From Glycine soja (Eukaryota > Streptophyta > Magnoliopsida > Fabales > Fabaceae): a stretch of 64,000 bases of DNA. A program made the translations under genes and the position numbers. Each line of letters begins with the position of its first letter. The stretch's first letter is position 1. Below the pieces are notes generated by a model that was not told the DNA's origin, searched no databases, and worked only from the letters and a program-made list of their open reading frames with translations. Below, one piece after another: positions 48,101 to 57,762 of the stretch. The DNA lies in the NCBI RefSeq assembly GCF_004193775.1, contig NC_041003.1, positions 50,582,111-50,646,110 of the forward strand, in the 5' to 3' direction.

Positions 48101-51100
48101 TTCATCTGTATTTTCTTCTGCATTGATAAAATTGACAATATGTATATGTGATACATTATGATTTAATTCATTATCAATTTTTTTTCCTGTTCTTCCTTGG
48201 TTGCTTGTACTTATAGTCCTAGTAACCACAATAGATATGTTTTGAGAGTTGGAAGGAAAGGGAAGGCAATGAACTAGGGAAAGGAAATGGAGGGTTATAT
48301 AAGTAATTTACTAAATTCCGTAATATATTTTAGGCTAAATTGCAATTTTGGTTCCTTTTAATTTATGATCCGCAATTTTGAACCCCTATTTTTTTTCCAC
48401 GATTTTAGTCACCACATTTAGAAAATCCACAACTTTGGTCCAATCCTCAATTTTGCGAACATTTTTTCTTTTATTTTTTACATTTTAATTAATTAAATTA
48501 TTTTTTGATACTTGATAGTACCTTAAGTGAATATGTTAGATCTAGGGTTCATTTGGACCAAACTAAAAAGAAATAAAATGTTGTAAAATTGAGGCTTGTA
48601 CTAAAGTTACAGATTTTCTAAAACGCGGGACTAAAATCGCAAATCAAGAATTAAAGAGGGACCAAAATTGCAATTTTTCCTATTTTTTATGAACCTATTC
48701 AACCTAATTGATGTTAAGTTCACAAATACAAAAAATAAAGAATATAGAGATAATGGTTAAGGAAATAAATGCAGACAACATCTCTTCAGATCAGAGAAGA
48801 AATCACTACATTGAGGTAAGAGCTGAATCTTAAGGCATGCCTACTCATGACACACTGACATTTTTAATAGCTGAAAGAAAATTATAATATCGGAAGACTA
48901 AGCAAACTGATCCACAACTTTTGTGGCTAGTAAATAATTAATGGGTGAGGGATAATGAAATGTGGTACTCATAAGTTTTACAATTGGTTGCAGCATCAAA
49001 AGAACCAGTAGGAGCTGGTCAGTCTTTATCTATTTGTAAATTATTCTCTTCTATGCACTCACAGACCTTAGTTTCTATCAGTTTCTCTGCTTGCCTATAC
49101 CTCTGTTATACTTATATTTCTTTTACACTAAGTACTTTGTTAGCTGATGAACTTTACTGATTGTACTTTCCTAAATGTGTAGCTGTTTATCTAAATGTGA
49201 GGGATCAATTTTGAACAGTTATGTAGTTCAGGAGACAATGCATTCCAAAAATAGGTGTATATTTAAGAGAGATTATAAGATATTGATTGAATTAAAATAA
49301 TGGTTAACTGATACTTCTTTATTTTCTGACCTGCATCTGTTCTCGTTTGGATAATCATGGAAAGGACTAAATAAATTTTGTTATTCACTATGATTGCAGA
49401 ATTTGTTTTTGTCAAAGAACTCACTCTTGACGTGCAAAACATTATAGCGCCTCCAAAGCAAAAGTTGCTGTCAGCTGTGAACACGAAAGCTTTGAACACA
49501 GAAGCTTTGAACACGGAAGCTGTGAACACTGACAGTCCTACATTTGCTGCTTCTCCCAAGAGTGATGATAAGTCAAAAAAGCCCCAGACTACCAATGAAC
49601 AGGGAGTTGGTAATGGATCTGTTTATAATAAAAGTGAAGATGGGTCTGTAAAAAGTGCTCCCAATAGTCCATTTGCTAGCAGTGCTATTGGAAGCCCGCA
49701 TGGGGATTTTGATTCTAACATAAGAAAGACAGCTGGTGAAGATAGCTCACCCCGTGATCAAGATACCATACAAGAAACCCAAAGGTATGGTTTTTTAGAT
49801 TTGTTCACCAGTTTCCCAAATGCTGGCCAAGTGCTTATATGATCATATATTTAGTAGCTGTCCTCTTATTTTGCTGACCATTGATATTCTTTATGCCTTT
49901 GGAAGGTTATGGTATTTATAATAATAATATTATTATTGTTGTTTTGGTTGTAGTTGTTGTTATTGGTTGTGGTTGTTGTTGTTATATGTCTCTTTAATAA
50001 CTTTTTTTTTTATTATTCCTACCATTAAATATGTAGATATTGATTCAACGATCACACACATCAAGTTTTATATAAATCAGACATTTGTAGTTAGGTAATC
50101 TTATACTCAACATTTACTTATATTTTTACAAAAATATTATATACTTTAAATTAATTTTTTTTAACGAAGTATCAAATAGTTTTATAATTTTATAAAAAGT
50201 TGTAGACTTGATGTACTAAATAAGAACTTTTAATTTAACTGTTGGATTAATAGAATTTGATATATACAGTTATTGAAGGGAGTAACTTTACCAAGAGTTA
50301 CTCCTGTAGTAACTCGATCCCTTCTCTATTATTATTGTTATTGTACAAAAATGGTGGCATTATTGTTGAAGACTCCTTGGTCTCCACCCAACAACTTAAT
50401 CTTCTAGCAGAGTTGTCCTTGACATGGTTTTACAGCCTCTTACTGTTTGGATAAAAGTTTGATTTGTGCTGCCCCATTTTTTTCAATCATATTATAACTT
50501 AAGCACAAGGGAAAATGAGCCTGTGCATTTCCATGCTTCAACTCAAAGGGCTTTTATGTGAGGGTGTGTTAGAGACCCACAGACAGCTCAAGTGTTTAAG
50601 AGTCATTGATAATTGTCATCTCTCATATATGATGCATTTAAGAGAGTCACAAATTGTTGTATATCATCACTTTATAGATTTTGGACCATCATATTTTTTT
50701 ATACAAGTCATAGTTGAATGGTGATACTATCATCAGCATACACATTCAGGTCCTATCAAATGACCCCATTAAAATTTTTAACTAGGTAGGGATCAAGCTA
50801 AACCTCTTTCAACCCGTCCTATGAACATTTCTAGTGCATGATACGGACTTTAATTCCCAACTTTGGTTTGAAATTGATTTTGATATACACTGTTAGGAAT
50901 GAAGGGAATAATGGTGGACCTAGTGGAACGATGGAACCAAATGAATCCTTACTCAATCATGAGGTGGGCCCTAGAGAATGGAAGGTATATTCTAGAAGGG
51001 AGAAAAGAGTCACAAAGGGGTAGCTGTACTCTGGTGACGTGTGGAGAGAGAGATGAGCTAGTAACTAATTTCCCTTGTTATAAGGAGTGAGAATGAGGGA

Positions 51101-54100
51101 GAGAAGGGAGCTTGGATTCTAGTGAATTGATAGAATGGTTAGGCAGCAATAGCTGGCCTATAGGAGCCACTGCTCTGTGTCAGATTTAGGGATTTCATTC
51201 CTCTTATTCTGTTAAATCTCCATTGTCATTATAATAAAGCTCATTTATACAGTATTACTGTTTTGTTCCTTTACATACTGCTAGTTGTGTTTTCTGGTTC
51301 CTAACAATTTGGTCCGACCTGCCGGATCCGTTAACAGGACCAGTGAATGCCACCAAAACAAAACCCACTCACACTGATCAGAAGAATGGATGCTAGAGTC
51401 GCATCGTTAGAAGAAGAAATCGCGGGAGTCAAAACCACGCTGTCATCCATGGAAAGAAACCAAGCTCTTCTCATCTCGATGATGGAGAAGAGCCTTGGGA
51501 AATCCATACTCACGGAGGAAGAGGGCGAAGATGGGGACGGAGGTCTGGCGGAGTCAGGCGGAGACGGGTCGGGGAAGAAGACGGCGAGTTCTGCTTCGCG
51601 AAAGATGCCGAGCGACGTGATTTCTGAGTTTCGACAATCGGCGAAGAGGGTGGAGCTACCTATGTTTGATGGAGAGGATCCGGTTGGATGGATCTCTCGA
51701 GCAGAAGTGTACTTTCGGGTGCAGGACACTACTCCGGCCGTGAAGGTAGATCTGACCCAGTTGTGTATGGAGGGGCCAACTATACATTTCTTCAATTCCT
51801 TACTCAATGAGGAAGAAGAACTGACCTGGGAGCGATTGAAGGGAGCGTTGGTGGAGAGATATGGAGGCCATGGTGAAGGAGATGTGTATGAACAGCTGAC
51901 AGCCCTCCGGCAAGTGGGGACGGTGGATGAGTATATCACCGAGTTTGAGTATCTCACAGCTCAAATTCCTCCATTACCGGACAAACAATTTTCCGGTTAC
52001 TTTTTACACGGGTTGAAGGCGGATATTAAAGGGAAAGTGAGGAGTTTATTGGCGGTGGGAAATTTGAGTCGAGGGAAATTGCTACAGGTGACAAGGGTGG
52101 TGGAACGAGAGGTTAGGGGTGATGCTGGAACGGGTATTAGTAAACACCCCAAATCGGGTCATGGGTCATCCAAACCTGGGTTTGGTGGGTCCAGTAAGGG
52201 AGGTGGAGCTGACTGGGTGATGGTCAAAGGGAAGGAGAATGGGCCTAGTGGAGGTAGTAAGGGAGGTGGTTTTGGGTCCAGAAGTGAAAAAGGAAGAAAC
52301 GGCCCACGTGATAGAGGTTTCTCTCATTTATCTTACAATGAGTTGCTTGAGAGGAAACAAAAGGGGCTGTGTTTCAAATGTGGGGGTCCTTTTCACCCAA
52401 AACATCAATGCCCTGATAAACACTTGAGGGTTTTGATAACTGAGGAGGAGGAAACGGAGGAAGGAGGAGGAAAACTATTGGCAGTAGAAGTGGAAGATGA
52501 AGAAGGGGGGTCTGAAGGAGAGATGAGCATATTGAGCTTACTCCAGTTGGGCCAGTTGGGCACTGATAAGCCTCAGTCTATCCAGTTGAAAGGTGCAGTG
52601 AATGGGGTGCCAGTAGTAATTTTGGTGGACAGTGGGGCTACCCACAACTTTATTGATAAAAGATTGGTGCAAAAAATGAGCTGGGCTGTGGACAATTCAA
52701 CTTCTATGTGTATCAAGTTGGGAGATGGGACTAAGGCCCAATCCATAGGGGTCTGTCCAGACTTGGGCGTTGAGGTAGGAGAGGTGCAGTTAGCAATACG
52801 AGCCCATTTGTTTGATTTGGGTGGTGTAGATATTGTTTTGGGGGTGGATTGGTTGAGAACCTTGGGAGATATTATTATGAATTGGAACAAGCACACCATG
52901 AGTTTTTGGCATAACAAAAAATGGGTGACTCTTCAAGGGTTGAATGATAACATGGAAACCTTGAATAGTATTGTGGGAGGCACCAACAGAGGAGGAAAAG
53001 GGTGGATGTGGAGTATAGAGAAGAAGAGGGGTGATGAGAATGATCTCAATATTGGGCAACAAAAGGAGTTGGAGGGGTTGTTGTCTAAATATGAGGACAT
53101 TTTCAAAGAGCCTAGGGGGTTACCACCAAGGAGAAAGAAAGAGCACGCTATCAATTTGAAAGGAGGGCTGGAGGCTGTCAACGTGAGGCCTTATAGATAT
53201 CCTCATCATCACAAAAACGAGATAGAGAAGCAAGTCAAAGAGTTGTTGGCAGCAGGGGTGATAAGGCCTAGCACGAGCTCTTTCTCTAGTCCGGTGATTC
53301 TTGTTAAGAAGAAGGATGGTTCATGGAGAATGTGCATTGATTATAGAGCACTTAACAAGGCCACAATTCCGGACAAATTCCCAATTCCGGTGATAGAGGA
53401 GCTGCTTGATGAACTTCACGGAGCAACAATTTTCTCCAAATTGGATCTCAAATCCGGGTACCATCAAGTCAGGGTCCATGAAGAAGATATCCATAAGACG
53501 GCGTTTCGCACCCATGAAGGACATTACGAATTCCTAGTGATGCCTTTTGGATTAATGAACGCTCCCTCCACATTCCAAAGTTTGATGAATGAGGTATTTC
53601 GAGTACACTTAAGGAAGTTTGTGTTAGTGTTCTTTGATGATATTCTTGTTTATAGTAGAGATTGGACTACACACTTATGTCATTTAGAAGAAGTGTTGAG
53701 AGTCTTGAAATTACATGGTCTGGTAGCTAATAAGAAAAAGTGTCATTTTGCACAAAAATCTGTGGACTATTTGGGGCATGTGATATCTGGAAAAGGTGTA
53801 GCTGTGGATCCTAATAAAGTAGAAAGTGTGGTGAAGTGGCCAACTCCCAAGAATGTTAAAGGGGTGAGGGGATTCTTGGGCCTGACGGGCTACTATAGAA
53901 AATTCATAAGAAACTATGGGAAGGTAGCTAGACCCTTGACTGCATTGACAAAGAAAGATGCTTTTACATGGAATGAAGAGACTCACAAGGCTTTTGAGGC
54001 TTTGAAAGAGAGTCTTACAACTGCTCCTGTTCTTGCTTTACCAGATTTCACTAAAGAATTCATCATTGAATGTGATGCTTCAGGTGTGGGGATTGGAGCT

Positions 54101-57100
54101 ATATTGATACAAGAAAAACGACCTATTGCTTACTTTAGTAAGGCATTAGGGGTGAGAAATGTGGCCAAATCAGCCTATGAGAAGGAGTTGATGGCTGTAG
54201 GGTTGGCTATACAACATTGGAGGCCTTATTTGTTAGGGAGGCGTTTTACAGTGTCCACAGATCAGAAGAGTCTCAAACAACTGTTGCAGCAGAAAATTGT
54301 AACAGTAGAGCAGCAAAATTGGGCTGCAAAGTTGTTGGGGTTTGATTTCAATATTGTTTACAAACCAGGAAAATTGAACGGAGGTGCAGATGCACTATCT
54401 AGAGTTCATGAAGGAGGTGAAGTATGTGTGATGACTTCTAGTCTGCAATGGAAGGATGCAGACATTTTGAGAGAAGAATTTGCCCAAGACCCACATTTAC
54501 AAAAGATAGTAAATGATTTACAACAGAATAAGGACTCTAGGCCAGGCTTTGAATTCAAGCAAGGAGTGTTATTGTATGACGGACGACTGGTGATTTCAAG
54601 TAAGTCAGTGTTGATTCCCACTTTGTTGAAGGAATTCCATGAAACTTCACAAGGTGGACATTCTGGTTTCTACAGAACATACAGGCGGTTGGCTGTTAAT
54701 GTGTACTGGGTAGGCATGAAAAATGTTGTTCAGGAGTTTGTGAGAAGTTGTGATGTTTGCCAACGCCAAAAATATTTGGCTAGTTCACCTGGAGGACTGC
54801 TACAACCTCTTCCTATACCAGACAGAATTTGGGAAGACATTTCTATGGATTTTATAACTGGACTACCCAAATCTAAGGGGTTTGAGGCTATTTTGGTAGT
54901 GGTAGATCGTTTATCAAAATATTGCCATTTCATTGCTTTGAAGCATCCCTATACAGCCAGAACAATAGCAGAGGTGTTTGTGAAAGAAATTGTTAGGCTC
55001 CATGGTGTACCTTTATCAATTGTAAGTGATAGAGATCCCATATTTATGAGCAACTTTTGGAGGGAGATGTTCAAACTACAGGGGACTAAGCTGAAGATGA
55101 GTAGTGCTTACCACCCAGAATCAGATGGCCAAACAGAAGTGGTTAATAGATGTTTGGAAACTTATCTAAGATGCTTCATAGCTGACCAACCGAAAACATG
55201 GGTGCATTGGGTTCCATGGGCAGAATATTGGTTTAACACCACTTATCATGCTTCAACAGGCAAGACTCCCTTTGAGGTGGTTTATGGAAGGACTCCCCCA
55301 ACTATTATACGATGGATCCAAGGAGAAGTTAGAGTGGAGGCAGTACAAAAGGAGCTTTTAGACAGAGATGAAGCTATCAAACAATTAAAAGTTCACTTGT
55401 TGAGAGCCCAAGATAGAATGAAACAGTTTGCTGATAAGAAGAGATGTGACAGGAGCTTTTCCATAGGAGAATGGGTGTTTGTTAAGCTAAGGGCCCATAG
55501 ACAAAAGTCAGTAGTCTCACGTATTTGTCCTAAACTAGCAGCAAAATACTTTGGTCCTTATCCAGTGGTCTCACGCATAGGGGCAGTTGCTTACCAATTA
55601 AAGCTGCCTGAAGACTCCCGCGTGCATCCTGTATTTCACGTGTCCTTGTTAAAGAAAGCTGTGGGGTCCTACAATGGAGAGGAGACTTTACCAGATGACT
55701 TAGATGGAGAGAAGGACAATACTTTTGAACCGGACACAGTCTTGGCACAGAGGACTGTACAAGTACAGGGTGAAGAGGTAAGGCAGGTCCTAGTGCAATG
55801 GAAAGGACGAAATATAGAAGAGGCTACATGGGAAGAGGCAGTGATGATGACAAGTCAGTTTCCAAACTTTAGCCTTGAGGACAAGGCAGTAATTTCAGAT
55901 GGAGGTGTTGTTAGGAATGAAGGGAATAATGGTGGACCTAGTGGAACGATGGAACCAAATGAATCCTTACTCAATCATGAGGTGGGCCCTAGAGAATGGA
56001 AGGTATATTCTAGAAGGGAGAAAAGAGTCACAAAGGGGTAGCTGTACTCTGGTGACGTGTGGAGAGAGAGATGAGCTAGTAACTAATTTCCCTTGTTATA
56101 AGGAGTGAGAATGAGGGAGAGAAGGGAGCTTGGATTCTAGTGAATTGATAGAATGGTTAGGCAGCAATAGCTGGCCTATAGGAGCCACTGCTCTGTGTCA
56201 GATTTAGGGATTTCATTCCTCTTATTCTGTTAAATCTCCATTGTCATTATAATAAAGCTCATTTATACAGTATTACTGTTTTGTTCCTTTACATACTGCT
56301 AGTTGTGTTTTCTGGTTCCTAACAAACACCAGTGCCAATAGATACCAATGTGTACTTGACATGTTATGGATCTTTTGATGATGCAAAATAATTTACATAT
56401 AATCTTGTATATGTAGTGATCATGGTGGTGTCCAGTCTGTGTTTTCTGGGGACAAAAATTTTGATGAACCAAATTGGGGAACCTTCGACACAAATGATGA
56501 TATTGATTCAGTTTGGGGATTCAATGCTAGTAGCTTCACTAAGGAGGTATGCCAATTCTCACACCTTAAAGTATTGCCTTGGCCAAATTATTTTTTATTT
56601 CAAAACATGTGCTTGCCAGTTTTATGTATATGTTTAAATTTCTCCTGCTTTATTCTTCCTTGTCATGACCAGTGGTGGTTGTCAAAATTATAGGGACTGA
56701 ATGGAAAAGAGACGAATATGGAGTATGTATAACTAACTGAATTGAGATGTAATATTTTGAAAACACTAACCCGACACTATAGTCTAATACACCAATGAAT
56801 ACTAAGATTCTAGTAAGTACAAATGTTGTATAAGTAACATGACAAGACTATTTACACAATAATGATAGTCCTAATATTCTAACACTCTCCCCTAGTTGAA
56901 GATTAGTATGCCGTCATCTTGAAATTTTGACAGGCTCACCAAAGCACACGATGTTAATAGGGTTCCCAAACAACGTAGGAATTCAGAGCTTTTATAAGAT
57001 TTTATGATTGTCTTAAAATCAAAGGGATAGATGTGTCATTCTTTGCAAAAAAGTATGGAAGCCAGTTTGCAAAGGATTGATGGTATCAGAGGAGAAAGCA

Positions 57101-57762
57101 TAATGTAATCTGAATGTGCTAGATCTGCCAGCCCAAAGATATATAAATTGAATATATTTGAGGATTGACTAAAAATACCATAATTACACCTATTCTACTG
57201 AACCCTCACCTTCCGTTAATGTACTTGGTAATATATTTCTTAAATTTAACATTGTGTTGTTTGTATGTGTTTGATTAATGGATATTTATACTCTAGCAAT
57301 CTACTGATTACTTTCCGGAATTTTTTTTTACAGGAGAGAGAACTTGATAGAGCTGGGAACAACTATTTCTTTGATTCTGGGGAACTGGGCTTAAACCCCA
57401 TCAAAACAGGTTCGCCACAGGCTGGTGATCCCTTCCAGAGGAGCAGTGGATTCAGTTTTGACGATTCTGTTCCAAGCACGCCACTTTTCAGTTCAAGTAG
57501 CTCTCCGCAAAGGCCAAAAGAGTGGTTGGAAACTGCTTTTGACTTCTCAAGATTTGATTCCTTCAGAACACATGATAGTGTACCTTTGCCTGCTCGGGAG
57601 ACGACAGAACAATTTGATTCAGTGCGCAACAGTGCGGATTTTGACCATGCTCATGGGTTTCCAGCTTTTGATGACTCGGATCCCTTCGGCTCTGGCCCGT
57701 TTAGGACTTCATCAGATAATCAAACTCCAAGACGAGGATCTGATAATTGGAGTGCTTTTTAG
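39178..57762 (+). CDS. EH1: EH-domain endocytic adaptor, AtEH1/Pan1-like (TPLATE complex)
   Basis: Thirteen exons with GT-AG borders join into 1023 codons (1022 residues): 39178-39318, 39453-40500, 40791-40994, 41131-41360, 42047-42121, 43259-43330, 43412-43510, 43633-43704, 43793-43907, 47715-47783, 49400-49784, 56417-56546 and 57334-57762. The first EH domain covers about 10-95, with an EF-hand-like DLDRDGRISGAE. A Pro/Ser/Gln-rich linker follows. The second EH domain covers about 356-450, with DTDRDGKITGEQ. Coiled coil spans about 500-685, followed by an acidic WDEDWDKLED segment and a disordered DSF/FD-rich tail ending SDNWSAF. Length and order agree with Arabidopsis EH1/Pan1, a subunit of the TPLATE complex that drives clathrin-mediated endocytosis at the plasma membrane and also takes part in autophagy. 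The ATG at 39178 gives MASAAPNVDLFDAYF. Introns 9 (3.8 kb) and 11 (6.6 kb) are swollen by retroelements, yet no exon is damaged. Confidence 0.93.
43981..45357 (-). mobile_element. 5'-truncated LINE in EH1 intron 9, copy A
   Basis: Minus-strand insertion with its poly-A as the T-run at 43981-43999. A 308-codon frame (45076-44150) covers the C-terminal half of LINE ORF2: KWRVGTGSNISFWKDKW, WKLKISPKVSAFSWRLLNNR, CPLCDHEEESIYHLMFNC and a tail ending NLKDVFS. Further 5' sequence (NFLWGAHQEAKKIPWVKWD) extends to 45357, interrupted by frame changes. ATTTTGTT flanks it at 43975-43982 and 45351-45358 and may be an 8-bp TSD overlapping the element. It is antisense to the host gene. Confidence 0.85.
45480..45714. 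repeat. Fold-back sequence with extra direct repeat in EH1 intron 9
   Basis: Two 68-nt arms, 45498-45565 and 45605-45672, are inverted copies with only about four differences, separated by 39 nt. In addition a 46-nt stretch at 45480-45525 recurs in direct orientation at 45669-45714 with two differences. The arrangement is arm, loop, reverse arm, arm again. No known element class is evident. Confidence 0.85.
45721..47110 (-). mobile_element. 5'-truncated LINE in EH1 intron 9, copy B
   Basis: Same family and orientation as the copy at 43981-45357; the two C-terminal proteins are alike at most positions (KWRVGRGSNISFWKDKW, CPLCDHEEESINHLMFNC, ending NLKDAFS). The T-run near 45725-45737 is the poly-A. 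A 53-bp tandem duplication at 46802-46907 shifts the reading frame, splitting the protein into frames 47076-46804 and 46918-45881. TTTAGGAAAT occurs at 45711-45720 and 47111-47120 and may be the TSD; if so, about 27 bp next to the 5' end are not LINE sequence. Confidence 0.82.
48333..48680. mobile_element. Mutator-type MITE with long inverted repeats in EH1 intron 10
   Basis: 348 bp. The ends fold on each other over more than 100 bp: left GGCTAAATTGCAATTTTGGT, right (reverse complement) GGAAAAATTGCAATTTTGGT. The similarity continues through GATTTTAGTC and TAGAAAATC. Flanking 9-mers TATATTTTA (48324-48332) and TATTTTTTA (48681-48689) differ at one base and fit a 9-bp TSD. Confidence 0.75.
50891..51306 (+). 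repeat. Chromovirus 5' LTR
   Basis: 416 bp, TG...CA ends. I read it alongside the 3' LTR and saw no difference. Confidence 0.95.
51347..56041 (+). CDS. Gag-Pol polyprotein of the chromovirus
   Basis: One uninterrupted frame of 1564 codons. In order: a coiled-coil start (about 14-45) and retrotransposon Gag domain (about 100-230); a zinc knuckle CFKCGGPFHPKHQC at about 343-356; aspartic protease DSGATHNF near 427; reverse transcriptase from about 611 with FDD near 763; RNase H from about 904; integrase with an HHCC finger (about 1103-1140) and D,D,E residues near 1167, 1226 and 1264; and a chromodomain at about 1470-1515 (VLVQWKGRNIEEATWEE). Chromodomains steer integration to marked chromatin. 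Gag and Pol are in one frame, as in many plant chromoviruses. All catalytic motifs I can check are present. The frame runs through the purine tract, and its last 44 codons lie inside the 3' LTR. The first ATG after the primer site is taken as the start. Confidence 0.95.
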   Translation: MPPKQNPLTLIRRMDARVASLEEEIAGVKTTLSSMERNQALLISMMEKSLGKSILTEEEGEDGDGGLAESGGDGSGKKTASSASRKMPSDVISEFRQSAKRVELPMFDGEDPVGWISRAEVYFRVQDTTPAVKVDLTQLCMEGPTIHFFNSLLNEEEELTWERLKGALVERYGGHGEGDVYEQLTALRQVGTVDEYITEFEYLTAQIPPLPDKQFSGYFLHGLKADIKGKVRSLLAVGNLSRGKLLQVTRVVEREVRGDAGTGISKHPKSGHGSSKPGFGGSSKGGGADWVMVKGKENGPSGGSKGGGFGSRSEKGRNGPRDRGFSHLSYNELLERKQKGLCFKCGGPFHPKHQCPDKHLRVLITEEEETEEGGGKLLAVEVEDEEGGSEGEMSILSLLQLGQLGTDKPQSIQLKGAVNGVPVVILVDSGATHNFIDKRLVQKMSWAVDNSTSMCIKLGDGTKAQSIGVCPDLGVEVGEVQLAIRAHLFDLGGVDIVLGVDWLRTLGDIIMNWNKHTMSFWHNKKWVTLQGLNDNMETLNSIVGGTNRGGKGWMWSIEKKRGDENDLNIGQQKELEGLLSKYEDIFKEPRGLPPRRKKEHAINLKGGLEAVNVRPYRYPHHHKNEIEKQVKELLAAGVIRPSTSSFSSPVILVKKKDGSWRMCIDYRALNKATIPDKFPIPVIEELLDELHGATIFSKLDLKSGYHQVRVHEEDIHKTAFRTHEGHYEFLVMPFGLMNAPSTFQSLMNEVFRVHLRKFVLVFFDDILVYSRDWTTHLCHLEEVLRVLKLHGLVANKKKCHFAQKSVDYLGHVISGKGVAVDPNKVESVVKWPTPKNVKGVRGFLGLTGYYRKFIRNYGKVARPLTALTKKDAFTWNEETHKAFEALKESLTTAPVLALPDFTKEFIIECDASGVGIGAILIQEKRPIAYFSKALGVRNVAKSAYEKELMAVGLAIQHWRPYLLGRRFTVSTDQKSLKQLLQQKIVTVEQQNWAAKLLGFDFNIVYKPGKLNGGADALSRVHEGGEVCVMTSSLQWKDADILREEFAQDPHLQKIVNDLQQNKDSRPGFEFKQGVLLYDGRLVISSKSVLIPTLLKEFHETSQGGHSGFYRTYRRLAVNVYWVGMKNVVQEFVRSCDVCQRQKYLASSPGGLLQPLPIPDRIWEDISMDFITGLPKSKGFEAILVVVDRLSKYCHFIALKHPYTARTIAEVFVKEIVRLHGVPLSIVSDRDPIFMSNFWREMFKLQGTKLKMSSAYHPESDGQTEVVNRCLETYLRCFIADQPKTWVHWVPWAEYWFNTTYHASTGKTPFEVVYGRTPPTIIRWIQGEVRVEAVQKELLDRDEAIKQLKVHLLRAQDRMKQFADKKRCDRSFSIGEWVFVKLRAHRQKSVVSRICPKLAAKYFGPYPVVSRIGAVAYQLKLPEDSRVHPVFHVSLLKKAVGSYNGEETLPDDLDGEKDNTFEPDTVLAQRTVQVQGEEVRQVLVQWKGRNIEEATWEEAVMMTSQFPNFSLEDKAVISDGGVVRNEGNNGGPSGTMEPNESLLNHEVGPREWKVYSRREKRVTKG
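55909..56324 (+). repeat. Chromovirus 3' LTR
   Basis: 416 bp, same ends and length as the 5' LTR. It begins inside the polyprotein frame, whose stop codon is at 56039-56041. Confidence 0.95.
56690..57110 (-). mobile_element. Probable copia remnant in EH1 intron 12
   Basis: On the minus strand a purine tract (TAGGGGAGAG) is followed at once by TGTTAGAATATT, the usual start of a copia 3' LTR, with the junction at 56884/56885. The stretch upstream of it (56900-57110) resembles decayed copia RNase H tail without a usable frame. The LTR end inside the intron could not be placed. Confidence 0.45.

Larger units (their letters stand above)
50891..56324 (+). mobile_element. Full-length Ty3/gypsy chromovirus in EH1 intron 11
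   Basis: 5434-bp LTR retrotransposon in the same orientation as the host gene. Both LTRs run from TGTTAGGAATG to TTCCTAACA and are exactly 416 bp. A tRNA primer site beginning TGG (TGGTCCGACCTGCC) starts 3 nt after the 5' LTR, and a purine tract (GATGGAGG) lies just before the 3' LTR. Flanks TACAC (50886-50890) and AACAC (56325-56329) match at 4 of 5. The single long open frame is intact. Equal, apparently identical LTRs mean a recent insertion. Confidence 0.95.

Noticed and set aside
51331..51957. 208-codon minus-strand open frame
   Set aside because: Antisense to the Gag region of the chromovirus; no domain on that strand.
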